DNA of 64,000 bases from Natrinema versiforme (GCF_005576615.1 NZ_CP040330.1:1922001-1986000), one strand, 5' to 3'; shown: positions 34,901 to 43,404, numbered from the stretch's first letter. Notes: generated by a model not told the origin, from the letters alone. Program-made: numbers and translations.

Positions 34901-37184
34901 ACTCGAGTGCGACGAAGACATCGTACGCGCCCGATTCGGCGGCGGACACGGCATCAGTGGTGTTGACGTGGCTCGTCCGGTAGGCGATCGGGAGGCTGTC
35001 GGCCAACTCGGTTCGCAGTCGCGCTGCGGCGGGGTCGTCGGGGCCGGCAACGACGCCGACGTCGTAGATTTCCGGGACGACCCGCACCGGGCCCGCGCGT
35101 ATCGTCTGGGTCTCGTTCCCGCGGGCGAACTCGTAGTCGAGTTCGAGCGTGCCGTTCAGGTCGGCCGGGAGCTGCGTCGTGACGGCAAACTGGTCGTCGG
35201 TGACCGCCGAGTCGAACGCGATGGTCTCGTTCGGTCCGAAACTGCGGCCGTCGACCGAGAACTCGAGTCCGGTCTCCTCGAGCGTCGCGTTCTCGGTCGG
35301 CGTGACCGTGAGCGACTCGAGCGCCTCCACGTCGAACGCGGTCGTCACCGTTCCGTTCGCCTCGATCGGGTCCGGCAACGCCTCGTCGGCAGGGCGATCG
35401 ACGAAGTCCAGCGTCACATCGTAGGTCACCGTCTCGCCCGCCGGGAGCTCGAGGGTCGCGGTATCGGACTTGTGGCCGGGTGCGTCAACGACGACCGTCC
35501 GATCGCCGGGGACGACCCGCAGTTCGTACGCCCCGTGCTCGTCGGTCGTCGCGGTCCATCGGCCGCCGTCGACCGCGACGGTCGCATCAGCGATCGGCTC
35601 CCCTGCCCGATCGGTCACGGTTCCCGACACCGTCGTCAGCGAGGTCGCGTCGGCCGCCGCTTTCACGTCGACGATCCCGTAGCCGTACCGGGTGTCCTGT
35701 CCCGGGTCGGCACCGCTCGGTTTCCACGCCGTCTTCTCGAGCGCGGCCATGATTTCGTCGGGCCGGAGCGCCGGATTGACCGAGCGCAGGAGTGCGATGG
35801 AACCGGTGACGTGGGGTGCGGCCATGCTGGTTCCCGACTTGAACTGATAGCCGCCGCCGGGTTCCGCGCTCTCGACCCACGAACCGGGGGCCGCGACGTC
35901 GGGAACCGTATACTCGGCCGGCCAGTCCGCCGGCGGCGAGTCCCAGGCGTCGTCGGTCACGACGGTCTCGCCGCTCGAGAAGTCGGTGATCTCGCCGGAG
36001 TCGGTCGCGGCACCGACCGCGAACGTCTCGTAGATGTTCGCCGGCGATCCGCTGGTCCCGTCACCGTTGTTACCGGCCGAGGAGACGACGATCGTTCCCG
36101 ACGACTGCGCGTTCCGAACCGGGTCGACGAACTTCTCCTCGTAGGCCTGCACGCCGAGGCTCATACTCACCACGTCGGCGTCCCGTTCGATCGCCCACTG
36201 CATCCCCTCGATGACCTGCGAGTACGACCCGCTACAGGTGTCGTCGCAGTTCGTCAGGACGGCCCCGTGGAGCAGGTCGACGCCGGGTGCGACGCCGATG
36301 TGGGTGCCGCTCGCGTCGCCGCCCGCGACCGTGCCGCTGACGTGGGTCCCGTGGTCGCCGAAGTCCCGCGGCGTCGACTCGGCCACTCTGTTCCCGTTTC
36401 TGTCGAACTCCGCCCAGCCGCCCGGATAGGTCGGGTGCGACGGATCGGCGGTGTAGAGGTCGATGTCGGGGTGGGACACGTCGACGCCGGTGTCGAGCAC
36501 GGCGACCGTCGCGCCGGAGCCGTTCGCCCCGTACTCGGACCAGACCGCGGGCGCGTTGATCCCTGCGAGTCCGTCCGTCGCGTCCGCTCCGTCAGTCGAT
36601 ACCGACTCGGTCGACGCCGTCGTCGCCGTCGCGTCACCGGTCGATCCCGCCGACGCGCCCGCGGCGGCCGCGCCGTCGAGTTCCACCTCGAAATTCGTGT
36701 GGAGCGTCGAGATGTCCTCGAACCGGCCGAACGACTCGAGGTCGACGCGACTCGTGTCGACTTCTAGCAACACGGCGTTGGTCACCCAGAACCGGTTGCG
36801 GATCGCCACGCCGTCGGTCGAGCGCGCGTACGAAACGACCTCGCTCTGCGTCCGCTCCGCGTGCCGCTTGAACGCCTCCGCGGCCTGCACCGGAGTCGCA
36901 CCGGGAGACGGGTCCGCTTCCGATAACCGGACGATCACCTCGACCGTCTCCGCATCGGCGTCGCTCTCGAGCGCTCGATCGATCGTCAGCCCGCTCGAGC
37001 CGTCGGTGTCGTCGACGCGGATCGCGGTGTCCTCGGCGTTTGGCGAGTCTTCGACGGTGATGGGGGCAACAGTCGCGCCGCTCGAGACGGGCGTCGCGAC
37101 GAGACCGCAGACGACGAGCAGGAGCAGGCCGAGAGCGAGGCCGGACCGCAGTCGCCGTCCGGTCCCGGACGGGCGGGGAGACAT
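31959..37184 (-). CDS. Giant secreted subtilisin-like (S8) protease with PGF-CTERM anchor
   Basis: 1741 residues. Signal peptide about 1-36 (LALGLLLLVVCGLVATP). A propeptide-like domain (80-170) precedes the catalytic domain: Asp231 (AVLDTGVDVSHPD), His278 (FGDHGTHVSGTVAGG), oxyanion Asn372 (SSAGNNGDG) and Ser453 (KSGTSMAAPHVTGSIALL). Then come a carboxypeptidase-regulatory-like beta domain (TVSGTVTDRAGEPIADATVA), several further beta domains, a Gly/Ser linker with GGSGGGGNGGGGSGG, a PGF-pre-PGF domain and a CARDB-like domain. The tail has the PGF motif (TVPGFGVGAAIAAIATGLV) plus a basic end, the signal cut by archaeosortase ArtA and exchanged for a lipid anchor. Start ATG 37184 begins the signal peptide; a TATA-like box lies 25-33 bases before it. 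Confidence 0.93.
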   Translation of the reverse strand: MSPRPSGTGRRLRSGLALGLLLLVVCGLVATPVSSGATVAPITVEDSPNAEDTAIRVDDTDGSSGLTIDRALESDADAETVEVIVRLSEADPSPGATPVQAAEAFKRHAERTQSEVVSYARSTDGVAIRNRFWVTNAVLLEVDTSRVDLESFGRFEDISTLHTNFEVELDGAAAAGASAGSTGDATATTASTESVSTDGADATDGLAGINAPAVWSEYGANGSGATVAVLDTGVDVSHPDIDLYTADPSHPTYPGGWAEFDRNGNRVAESTPRDFGDHGTHVSGTVAGGDASGTHIGVAPGVDLLHGAVLTNCDDTCSGSYSQVIEGMQWAIERDADVVSMSLGVQAYEEKFVDPVRNAQSSGTIVVSSAGNNGDGTSGSPANIYETFAVGAATDSGEITDFSSGETVVTDDAWDSPPADWPAEYTVPDVAAPGSWVESAEPGGGYQFKSGTSMAAPHVTGSIALLRSVNPALRPDEIMAALEKTAWKPSGADPGQDTRYGYGIVDVKAAADATSLTTVSGTVTDRAGEPIADATVAVDGGRWTATTDEHGAYELRVVPGDRTVVVDAPGHKSDTATLELPAGETVTYDVTLDFVDRPADEALPDPIEANGTVTTAFDVEALESLTVTPTENATLEETGLEFSVDGRSFGPNETIAFDSAVTDDQFAVTTQLPADLNGTLELDYEFARGNETQTIRAGPVRVVPEIYDVGVVAGPDDPAAARLRTELADSLPIAYRTSHVNTTDAVSAAESGAYDVFVALELPAPTTDGDGNPTAAFVDATAANRTGVLSLGNGSSDDALGRLARDTSAVGGLETASHDGPLEVVIDETHPLFAGVGTEREAVTLRENATTRTWFDAKGAQTLASSTDDGVLADGTAVSIDRSANRIVLGATPRSGPLTDDGRSIVTSAVEYLGAGRFHVTEDFDAYGVSGGAAETATVGVPETGSVAIEFAEGTTVDPANVTLAVNGTEIAPGEEVSVDDATVKRGLAVDVSVADGIDGETVRLAATFESDRVTTSAIRFEGEPPARYAGTVAVNGKPARDGLAVRATYDGTVVAETTTADGRFGVPIGDGGSGVLEVNAADVPENATLTISLENAALDASPTWTAGEESRTDLAVSYDDPFDAATVTAPRWTAAGDEIGIAVAFDGGAAQYVTDRAWLEGYETEPRNRWNATHTYGSEDEGVVSAGMELTDLAGETRTVSTRVLVIDGSPATVNGTISLPASGSGTDGTAESGVGGSVFVTPAHGNWIDERPVENGAFEAATEGNVSTHGVFLETSGAYPLYRTILDRAVSDGETVAVELAAGHELEVAVTDENGVGVPNATVSVMPIDAGETDDAVVTRETTTDESGLWTGPNGDGSGASVDGPVTITVTPPDGAGLVDETVVRTLTVDEDTTATFEFAERSRESGDGGSSGGSGGGGNGGGGSGGAPIGGQPGGVRDGNETAGDAMNITATTVSDGRALLEVDGSGAGRSATTALDGVGADGVSFRRVGVVSATDRASYAFALRAGNLGAAAPRDGAFASADFDHDAGDAIDSLTLEFAVAEAALPDGAMPEDVVVSQYRNGEWQSVETSYDAGTETHAATVSGLPAIAISADPQENRHRSASVEPALEVVDSSIEPTETRAGDPIRIDATIENVGDGAGTETVTVAADGAVLATERVDLAPGDRRTISFEATLESSATITVDGSAIGDVTVTDGSGADGSAVDEPNSQSDTVPGFGVGAAIAAIATGLVARAWSRP

Positions 37185-37208
37185 ACAGCCGAGGTGGAGA
37201 GTACGGTG

Positions 37209-37218
37209 GTAAATACAT
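37209..37218 (-). promoter_or_regulatory. Promoter (TATA-like) of the S8 protease gene
   Basis: Minus-strand AATGTATTTA lies 25-34 bases before the ATG at 37184. It fits a leaderless start. Confidence 0.45.
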
Positions 37219-37377
37219 TGTGGCAGTTTTATCTCTATCGATGACTGAATGAACAATTATAGAGACATAATTCAGTTCTGATTGTATGTTGTTGGATAGT
37301 TATCCGAATCGGAGCGGAAACCGGCCAATAGATCGTCAGCACAACCACTTTTCAGCCCGGCCCACCGAGAACGGACA

Positions 37378-38181
37378 ATGAGCGAAGCCGAACGGGATCC
37401 CGAGCGTGCGGCCGTCGCAGTTCGCGCCGCGAGTGCGGGTGCCGCCGTCGCAGCCGACTCGTTTCGAACCGATCTCACCATCGAGGAGAAAGACGGGAAG
37501 ACCGACGTCGTGACGCAGATCGATCGCGACGCACAGGAGACCGTCATCGAGACCGTCCGCGAGTCGTTCCCGGACGACCCGATCGTCGGCGAGGAGGAGG
37601 GCGCGCTGAAGGCCGTCCCCGAGGACGGGCCGGCGTGGATCGTCGACCCGATCGACGGGACGAGCAACTACGTCGACGGCGCGCAGACGTTCGGAACCGC
37701 CGTCGCCGCCGTCGTCGACGGCGAGCCGGTCGGCGCCGCCTTCGACTGCCCCGCGCTGGGTGACGTCTACCGCGTCGGGCCGGACGGCGCGTTTCGCAAC
37801 GACGAACCGCTGTCGGTCAGCGACTGTACCGACCCCGAAGCGGCCACCGTCTGTCCGACCTTCTGGTGGGACTTCGACCAGCGCGACCAGTACGCCGCGG
37901 CCACCCGTGCCACCGTCGAGCGATTCGGCGACATGCGCCGCTTTGGCTGCGCCCAACTCGAGCTCGCGATGGTCGCCTCGGGCGCGCTCGAGGGGACCAT
38001 GACCAATCTGCGGGCGAACTCGTGGGACACCGTCGCGGGCGTCGGACTGATCCGCGAGGCCGGCGGCGTCGTGACCGACCTCGAGGGCGACCGCTGGCGA
38101 CACGATAGCCGGGGACTGGTCGCCTCGAACGGCGAGATTCACGACGAGGTGCTCGCGGCCGCCCGCGAGATCGAGGACTGA
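37378..38181 (+). CDS. Inositol monophosphatase family phosphatase
   Basis: 267-residue Mg2+-dependent, lithium-sensitive-type phosphatase fold. Metal ligands are in IVGEEEGAL (Glu72/73), WIVDPIDGTSNYVDG (Asp90, Asp93) and the C-terminal WDTVAGVGLIREAGG aspartate. Archaeal members often act as both inositol monophosphatase and fructose-1,6-bisphosphatase; which applies here is unclear. It is divergent from the S8 protease gene. Confidence 0.9.
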   Translation: MSEAERDPERAAVAVRAASAGAAVAADSFRTDLTIEEKDGKTDVVTQIDRDAQETVIETVRESFPDDPIVGEEEGALKAVPEDGPAWIVDPIDGTSNYVDGAQTFGTAVAAVVDGEPVGAAFDCPALGDVYRVGPDGAFRNDEPLSVSDCTDPEAATVCPTFWWDFDQRDQYAAATRATVERFGDMRRFGCAQLELAMVASGALEGTMTNLRANSWDTVAGVGLIREAGGVVTDLEGDRWRHDSRGLVASNGEIHDEVLAAAREIED

Positions 38182-38267
38182 GCCGACCGGTGCCCACGGT
38201 CGGACGAGCGGATAGTCACGCGTATTGAAACCGGAAACGGTAAGCGCTCCCCCCAACGGGATTCGGT

Positions 38268-39395
38268 ATGGACGACTTCATCGACCGGTACGGGGCCGAG
38301 CGGGTCTGGGCCGCGACCGTCGCGAGTCTCGTCGCCGTCGTGGTCCTCGGCGCGGTCCTGTTCTACCAGCAGGTGTACGTCGAAATCATCTGGCAGTACT
38401 TCTGGGGGCCGGTCGTCGCCGACGCCCACAGTTGGAACTGCGTCGCGTGGGCCGGCGGGCAGCAGATACCCTGCAGCGAGGCCGGTGCCAACGCGGGTCC
38501 GACCGCCGAACCCGGCTACACCTTCGTCTCGTATGCCGGCTACATCCCGACGTTAGTCCTGTTGCTACTCGGCGTGATCTTCCTCGTCCGCCGCCTCGAG
38601 ATCGAACGCTACCGCGCGGGTTTCTTCGCGCTGTTCCCGTTCATGCTCTTCGGCGGGGCGCTGCGGGTCGTCGAAGACGCCAACGCCGCCGCCTTCGAAG
38701 CGACCGGCGAGATGGCGATCCAGCTCCCGTGGTCCGGGTTCATCATCAGCCCGCTGATCTACTTTACCGTCTTCTTCATCGCCCTCTTCGCGGTCGTCAC
38801 CTCCGTCTGGCTCGATCGCAACGACCACGTCTCGGGCTACGAGTACCCGCTGGCCGGGATCGGCACGGCCGCGCTGGCGATCACGATCGCCTATCTGGCC
38901 TACGTCGCGGCGACGGAACCCTACGCCGAGTTCTATCCGCTCATTCCGGTCGTGGTCCTCGTCGGCGCGACCCTGACCACGGCGATCACGTGGGTCGCAC
39001 TCGAGCGGTACGCGCCGGAACTCAACCGCGGGACGCAGTCGATGGGCATCGTCGTCATCTGGGCCCACGCGGTCGACGGGGTCGCGAACGTCATCGGCCT
39101 CGACTGGGCGACGACCCTCGGCCTGCCGGCCAACCTCGTCCCGAAGCACCCGATCAATCGGGCAATCGCGGACACGACGGCGGACGTGCTCCCCGCTGAT
39201 GTCGTCGCTGCCACCGGGTCGGCGTGGCCGTTCCTGCTCGTGAAAGTCGTCGCCGCCGTCTTCGTCATCTGGATCTTCGACGAGACGGTCTTCGAGGACA
39301 GCCCGCGCTACGCGATCCTCCTCATGATCACCGTCGTCGCCGTCGGCCTCGGTCCCGGCACCCGAGACATGCTGCGGGCGACGTTCGGCGTCTGA
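38268..39395 (+). CDS. DUF63 family membrane protein
   Basis: 375 residues with roughly 8-9 membrane helices, for example [20 protein letters not shown] near the start and [16 protein letters not shown]. An external loop contains two cysteines ([15 protein letters not shown]) that could form a disulfide. The segment [19 protein letters not shown] is typical of the archaeal DUF63 family. Function unknown. Start ATG 38268 follows a TATA-poor GC-rich leader. Confidence 0.82.
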   Translation: MDDFIDRYGAERVWAATVASLVAVVVLGAVLFYQQVYVEIIWQYFWGPVVADAHSWNCVAWAGGQQIPCSEAGANAGPTAEPGYTFVSYAGYIPTLVLLLLGVIFLVRRLEIERYRAGFFALFPFMLFGGALRVVEDANAAAFEATGEMAIQLPWSGFIISPLIYFTVFFIALFAVVTSVWLDRNDHVSGYEYPLAGIGTAALAITIAYLAYVAATEPYAEFYPLIPVVVLVGATLTTAITWVALERYAPELNRGTQSMGIVVIWAHAVDGVANVIGLDWATTLGLPANLVPKHPINRAIADTTADVLPADVVAATGSAWPFLLVKVVAAVFVIWIFDETVFEDSPRYAILLMITVVAVGLGPGTRDMLRATFGV

Positions 39396-39515
39396 GACGG
39401 CTCTTTTTGCGTTTCGTTCGGCTTCGCCTCCCCGCTCGAGAGCCGCCGCTACCGGCCTTGCTCACCGGAATCCGTGAACGGGGCCTTTAATCGCCCGCGG
39501 CGGGAACGAGCGTAC

Positions 39516-40385
39516 ATGAGTAATACGGACGGGTGGTTCGCGGCCGGGGACCGCGACGATCCCGATGCGACGATCACCGCGGTTCGCGAGGGGAGCGCCG
39601 ACGAACCGCGCGACTGGCCCGCCCTCGCGCTCGAGGCCGGATTCGCGAGCGACGAAGACGAGTACTACGACGCCCTCCGCGAGGCGACGACGGCGGCGAC
39701 GCGGGCCGCGGTGACCGAGCGCGAGCGGGCCGACGACCGCCAACTCGTCCACGCGGTGCGCGCGATGGACGACTGCGATCGGACGGCGAACGAACTCGCC
39801 GAGCGGCTGGCGGAGTGGGCCGGCACCGTCGACCCCGAGGCGGGAACCGGCGTCGACTACGCTCGAGCGCTGGCGAGCGGCGACTCGGACGACGGCCTCG
39901 AGGAACCCGCGATCCGCTCGCTCGCCGAACGGGTCGCCGACCTCGCGGACGAGGCGGACGATCTCCGGGAGTTCGTCCAGCGCCAGACGCCCGCCGTCGC
40001 GCCGAACCTCGCGACGCTGGCCGAGCCCGTGCTGGCGGCCCGGCTGATCTCGCTGGCCGGCGGCCTCGAGGAACTCGCGAAGAAACCCAGTGGGACGATC
40101 CAGGTGCTCGGCGCCGAGGACGCCCTGTTCGCCCACCTGCGGGGCCACGCGCCCTCGCCCAAACACGGCATCATCTACACGCACGACGCGGTTCGGGGCA
40201 CACACCCCGAAAATCGGGGCTCCGCGGCGCGTGCCGTGGCGGGAAAACTCGCCATCGCGGCCCGGGTCGACCACTACTCCGGCGAGTCGAAACCCGAACT
40301 CGAGGCGGAACTGGCCGAGCGGATCGAGACGATTCAGGCGCGGACGATAGACGACGACAGCGACGGAGGTGCCGGCGATGAGTAA
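39516..40385 (+). CDS. Nop5 (NOP56/58 family) C/D box RNP core protein
   Basis: 289 residues. It has the NOP domain with the signature region PNLATLAEPVLAARLISLAG, KPSGTIQVLGAEDALFAHLR and the helix APSPKHGIIYTHDAVRGTHP. It is shorter at the N terminus than eukaryotic Nop56/58, as usual in archaea, and has a coiled-coil in the middle. With L7Ae and fibrillarin it forms the box C/D particle that directs 2'-O-methylation of rRNA and tRNA. Its stop overlaps the fibrillarin start. Confidence 0.93.
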   Translation: MSNTDGWFAAGDRDDPDATITAVREGSADEPRDWPALALEAGFASDEDEYYDALREATTAATRAAVTERERADDRQLVHAVRAMDDCDRTANELAERLAEWAGTVDPEAGTGVDYARALASGDSDDGLEEPAIRSLAERVADLADEADDLREFVQRQTPAVAPNLATLAEPVLAARLISLAGGLEELAKKPSGTIQVLGAEDALFAHLRGHAPSPKHGIIYTHDAVRGTHPENRGSAARAVAGKLAIAARVDHYSGESKPELEAELAERIETIQARTIDDDSDGGAGDE

Positions 40386-41013
40386 CGAGCTTCCGGCGGG
40401 AGTCGAGCGCCGCGAATTCGACGGGGCCGAGCGACTCGCGACACGAGGCGAACCGGTCTACGGCGAGCCGACGGATGGAGCGTGGCGCGCGTGGAACCCG
40501 AACCGGTCGAAGTTGGGAGCCATGCTCGAGTTGGGGATGGACACCGGCCTCGCGGGCGGTGAAACCGTGCTCTATCTGGGTGCCGCGAGCGGGACCACCG
40601 TGAGCCACGTCGCCGATTTCGCCGGCCCGACCTACGCCGTCGAGTTCGCCGCGCGACCGGTCCGGGACCTGCTCGAGACCGCCGAGAGCCGGGAGCGGCT
40701 CTTTCCGCTGCTGAAAGACGCCCGCAAGCCCGAGACCTACGCCCACGTCGTCGAGTCGGATGTCGACGTGATCGTCCAAGACGTGGCGACGAGAGGACAG
40801 GCCCGCGTGGCGCTCGAGAACCGGCAGTTCCTGGCCGACGACGGGCGACTCCTGTTGGCCGTGAAGGCCCGGAGTGAGGACGTGACTCGAGAGCCGGCGG
40901 CCGTGTTCGAGGACGTTCGCGAGGAGCTTTCGGGGGGGTACGAGATCGTGGAGACGCGGCGGCTCGAGAGCTATCACGCGGACCATCTCGGAATCGTCGC
41001 GCGGCCGCTCTGA
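40378..41013 (+). CDS. Fibrillarin-like rRNA/tRNA 2'-O-methyltransferase
   Basis: 211-residue fibrillarin. The AdoMet-binding motif is VLYLGAASGTTVSHVADF; WNPNRSKLGAMLELGM and YAVEFAARPVRDLLE are typical of the family, as is the catalytic lysine region LLLAVKARSEDV. It methylates the 2'-hydroxyl of RNA riboses chosen by C/D box guide RNAs, with Nop5 as scaffold. The ATG lies within the last eight bases of nop5, so the two are translationally coupled. Confidence 0.94.
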   Translation: MSNELPAGVERREFDGAERLATRGEPVYGEPTDGAWRAWNPNRSKLGAMLELGMDTGLAGGETVLYLGAASGTTVSHVADFAGPTYAVEFAARPVRDLLETAESRERLFPLLKDARKPETYAHVVESDVDVIVQDVATRGQARVALENRQFLADDGRLLLAVKARSEDVTREPAAVFEDVREELSGGYEIVETRRLESYHADHLGIVARPL

Positions 41014-41126
41014 TCGAGGTCCACCACATTTGATCCGGGAGCGCTGGGCCGACGGCTGTAGTAGTTGCAACAAGTATCGACACTATCGGACGCAGTCTGT
41101 GGTGTCCCTACAGGGGCGGGGAAATT

Positions 41127-41153
41127 GCGCGGTGCGTACTCTGCGTACCGCGC
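41127..41153 (+). terminator. Imperfect palindrome after fibrillarin
   Basis: GCGCGGTGCGTA and TGCGTACCGCGC form a near-perfect inverted repeat around CTC, 114 bases past the fibrillarin stop. It could be a terminator, a regulator site for the downstream dehydrogenase, or a remnant. Confidence 0.4.
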
Positions 41154-41267
41154 TAGTAGAAAGAGGAGCTGGCCGATATGAGACGCTTGCACCGTCGAGT
41201 GTTCGCGAATCCGGCAAAACGCTCACCGGACCGAAGAGTCAACCCCTTCACGTTCTTTCGGTTCGTT

Positions 41268-42290
41268 GTGAAAGCCTACGAAGTTCAGGAGTCCTCGAGT
41301 GACTACTCAGGAATCGTCGAAGTCGAACGCGACCGTCCCGAACCGGCGGCTGACGAAGCGCTCGTCGAGATTCGAGCGGCCTCTCTTAACTACCGGGACC
41401 TATCGATTGCTAATTCGGACCTCACGTACCCCGGTGCCGAACTGCCGGTCATCCCACTTTCTGACGGGGCCGGCGAGGTTACTGCAGTCGGCGAGGACGT
41501 ACAGCGCCTCTCGGAGGGCGACCGCGTTGCAACGCCCTTTGCGCCCGACTGGGTTGACGGCCCGGTCGCACCTGAGAAGATCGGACGGACGACCGGCGGC
41601 AACAGTGATGGAGCCTTAGCGGAGTACGTGACGTTCCCGGCCGACAGTCTCGCAGTCCTTCCTGACACCCTCTCGTACGAACAGGGAGCAACGCTGTCCT
41701 GCGCTGGATTGACTGCGTGGCGTGAACTCCATGAAGAGGTCGACCTCACTGCCGATGACACAGTCTTAGTGCTGGGTACCGGCGGCGTCTCCATGTTCGC
41801 GCTGCAGTTCGCGACGATGCGAGGCGCCGACGTTTTTGTCACCTCCTCGAGCGACGAGAAATTAGAACGCGCCCGCGAGCTTGGCGCGACGTGGACACTC
41901 AATTACGAGGAGACACCCGAGTGGGGCGAGGCCGTTCGAGAAGAGACCGGCGGCGTCGACCACGTCATTGAGGTCGGTGGCCCCGGAACCCTCGAGAGGT
42001 CGGTGGAAGCCGCCGATTTCGACGGCCACGTCCACCTGATTGGCGTCCTCTCTGGCCAAGACGGGCAGGTCCATCCCGGCCCGATTCTGGTGAAAGGGCT
42101 CACCGTCAAGGGCTCGATGGGCGTTGGTAGTCGCGCAATGTTCGACCGGATGAACAGCGCGATTGAAGCCGCGGCTATCGAGCCGGTTATCGACCGTACG
42201 TTCGGCTTCGAGCCAGAAGACATCCGCGAGGCCTATCGCTACGTTGAAGACGGGAGCCACCAGGGCAAGGTCGTCATTTCGCTCGAGTGA
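41268..42290 (+). CDS. Zinc-independent medium-chain dehydrogenase/reductase (quinone oxidoreductase-like)
   Basis: 340 residues, MDR superfamily. The N-terminal GroES-like half has ASLNYRDLSIANSDLTYPGA, with Asn-Tyr-Arg-Asp instead of the catalytic zinc cysteine; the structural zinc cysteines are also missing. The nucleotide-binding motif LVLGTGGVSMFALQFA is followed by VIEVGGPGTLERSV. It probably uses NADPH to reduce a quinone, enoyl or aldehyde substrate. Third-position GC and overall GC are lower than in neighbours, and the gene is bounded by a palindrome upstream and an insertion-sequence end 3 bases after its stop, so it may have been acquired. GTG 41268 is the likely start. Confidence 0.85.
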   Translation: MKAYEVQESSSDYSGIVEVERDRPEPAADEALVEIRAASLNYRDLSIANSDLTYPGAELPVIPLSDGAGEVTAVGEDVQRLSEGDRVATPFAPDWVDGPVAPEKIGRTTGGNSDGALAEYVTFPADSLAVLPDTLSYEQGATLSCAGLTAWRELHEEVDLTADDTVLVLGTGGVSMFALQFATMRGADVFVTSSSDEKLERARELGATWTLNYEETPEWGEAVREETGGVDHVIEVGGPGTLERSVEAADFDGHVHLIGVLSGQDGQVHPGPILVKGLTVKGSMGVGSRAMFDRMNSAIEAAAIEPVIDRTFGFEPEDIREAYRYVEDGSHQGKVVISLE

Positions 42291-42293
42291 GCT

Positions 42294-42345
42294 AAATTGA
42301 CATCCTCCCCGCCCTGAAGGGCGAGGATTCCCGAGCGTTGGGATA
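42294..42345 (-). mobile_element. Solitary right end of the IS1341-type element
   Basis: The reverse complement of these 52 bases is identical to 25225-25276, the right end of the complete element, including its hairpin. Identity stops at both sides, and no tnpB or left end adjoins it. It sits between the stop codons of two converging genes. It is either a deletion remnant or a very short derivative. Confidence 0.85.
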
Positions 42346-42365
42346 AAGAGCGTGCCGACACTCGG

Positions 42366-42995
42366 TCACTCGGCCGTCTCGTTCTGGTCCTCCTCGAGCG
42401 TGATCATCGCGTCGTCGGTGACCGGTTCCTCGTCAGTGACGTAGGGATCGTCGGCCTCGGGGAAGTCATAGGTCTGATTGTCGTTGGTGTCCTGATGGGC
42501 CATCGCGATCAGGACTTGGCTCTCCTCGAGGGATTCGTTGAGTTCGATGGTCACGTTTTCGTGATCGCCGGACTCCAAGTGAGTGGAGTTACCCAGGACG
42601 TCTCCGGGCTCGTACTCCTCGGACAGGTTCGTGACCGTCTCGTTCTCGTCCGCCGTCGCGTTGTCGCCGTTCTCGTCGTCGGTGGCGTTGTCGCCGTTCT
42701 CGTCGTCGGTGGCGTTGTCGCCGTTCTCGTCGTCGGTGGCGTTGTCCCCGTCGACGGGCGCGGCCGCGTGGATGACGGCGAAGCCGCCCTCGGGTAGCGT
42801 CGTGTTATTGACCGCGACTGCCGTCCCGTTCGACGTCTGGTTCTCGAAGGTCACCGTCGCCGTTTCGTTCTCCGTCTCGTTGTCTTGGACCGTGCCGGCG
42901 TCGGTCGCGGCCAACGCGATGCTCGCCCCCGAGAGGAGGACGAGCGCCGCGATCACTGCGATACCGACGGTTCTTGTACGTGGCATCATATCCAT
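42366..42995 (-). CDS. Exported DUF7282-like surface protein with 9-residue repeats
   Basis: About 209 residues. A signal peptide or anchor (TVGIAVIAALVLLSGASIAL) precedes a domain with VTFENQTSNGTAVAVNNTTL and PEGGFAVIHAAAPVDG. Three and a half tandem GDNATDDEN repeats follow, then EPGDVLGNSTHLESGDHENVTIELNE and AMAHQDTNDNQTYDF, the sequence style of haloarchaeal DUF7282 proteins. It has many Asn-x-Thr/Ser sites that could be N-glycosylated on the cell surface. Function unknown. Several in-frame start codons (42986-42995) make the first residue uncertain. Confidence 0.75.
   Translation of the reverse strand: MDMMPRTRTVGIAVIAALVLLSGASIALAATDAGTVQDNETENETATVTFENQTSNGTAVAVNNTTLPEGGFAVIHAAAPVDGDNATDDENGDNATDDENGDNATDDENGDNATADENETVTNLSEEYEPGDVLGNSTHLESGDHENVTIELNESLEESQVLIAMAHQDTNDNQTYDFPEADDPYVTDEEPVTDDAMITLEEDQNETAE
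42660..42743 (-). repeat. 27-base tandem repeats encoding GDNATDDEN
   Basis: Three nearly identical 27-base units plus partial flanking units inside the surface-protein gene. Each unit adds one Asn-Ala-Thr glycosylation sequon and four acidic residues. The third base is conserved as well as the first two, so copy number may vary by slippage. Confidence 0.85.
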
Positions 42996-43404
42996 CGACG
43001 GTACCGTCACAGGTCGACAAAAACCGGCGGTTTCGTTCGAGCGTTCCAGGAGTAGAAATATCCGAATTCGCCGGAACGAGGGCTCAGGGTAAGAGACCTA
43101 TTCCGACCCCGCTCAGTGGTGTAATGTCGTTGTTCTGAGGAGATATCTCGAGGGAGCACCGAACCCACAGTAGCGTTCGAGATGGTATCGGAGTGCGAGG
43201 TATCCGTCAGTGGAACGCTCGAGAGCGTCGATCGGCCCCGTGAGGGCTGAGAGACCGCGGTGTCAGGACCCCGGGCCGGGGACTCGTACAACGGGGGTCG
43301 AGCAGACTGTCCCGTCCGGGAACGAGGAATCGCGGCGACGTAGCTCAAGTGCGTCTTTCACCTACTGGAAGAACTTTACAAAATCCCACCGTAGGGAGGA
43401 ACAG
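42996..43404. other. Divergent intergenic region, no gene supported
   Basis: About 400 bases between the surface-protein gene (leftward) and the lipoprotein pair (rightward). No protein-like frame stands out. It ends with GGGAGGAACAG just before ATG 43405, a good ribosome binding site, unusual in a window where most genes look leaderless. Confidence 0.5.
43394..43399 (+). promoter_or_regulatory. Strong ribosome binding site
   Basis: GGGAGG six bases before the ATG at 43405 matches the 3' end of 16S rRNA. It fixes the start of the first lipoprotein gene. Confidence 0.6.

Noticed and set aside
32598-36767. 1389-residue open frame on the plus strand inside the protease gene
   Set aside because: It is antisense to a fully recognisable S8 protease and is Arg/Asp/Val-rich, the usual shadow effect of high GC third positions.
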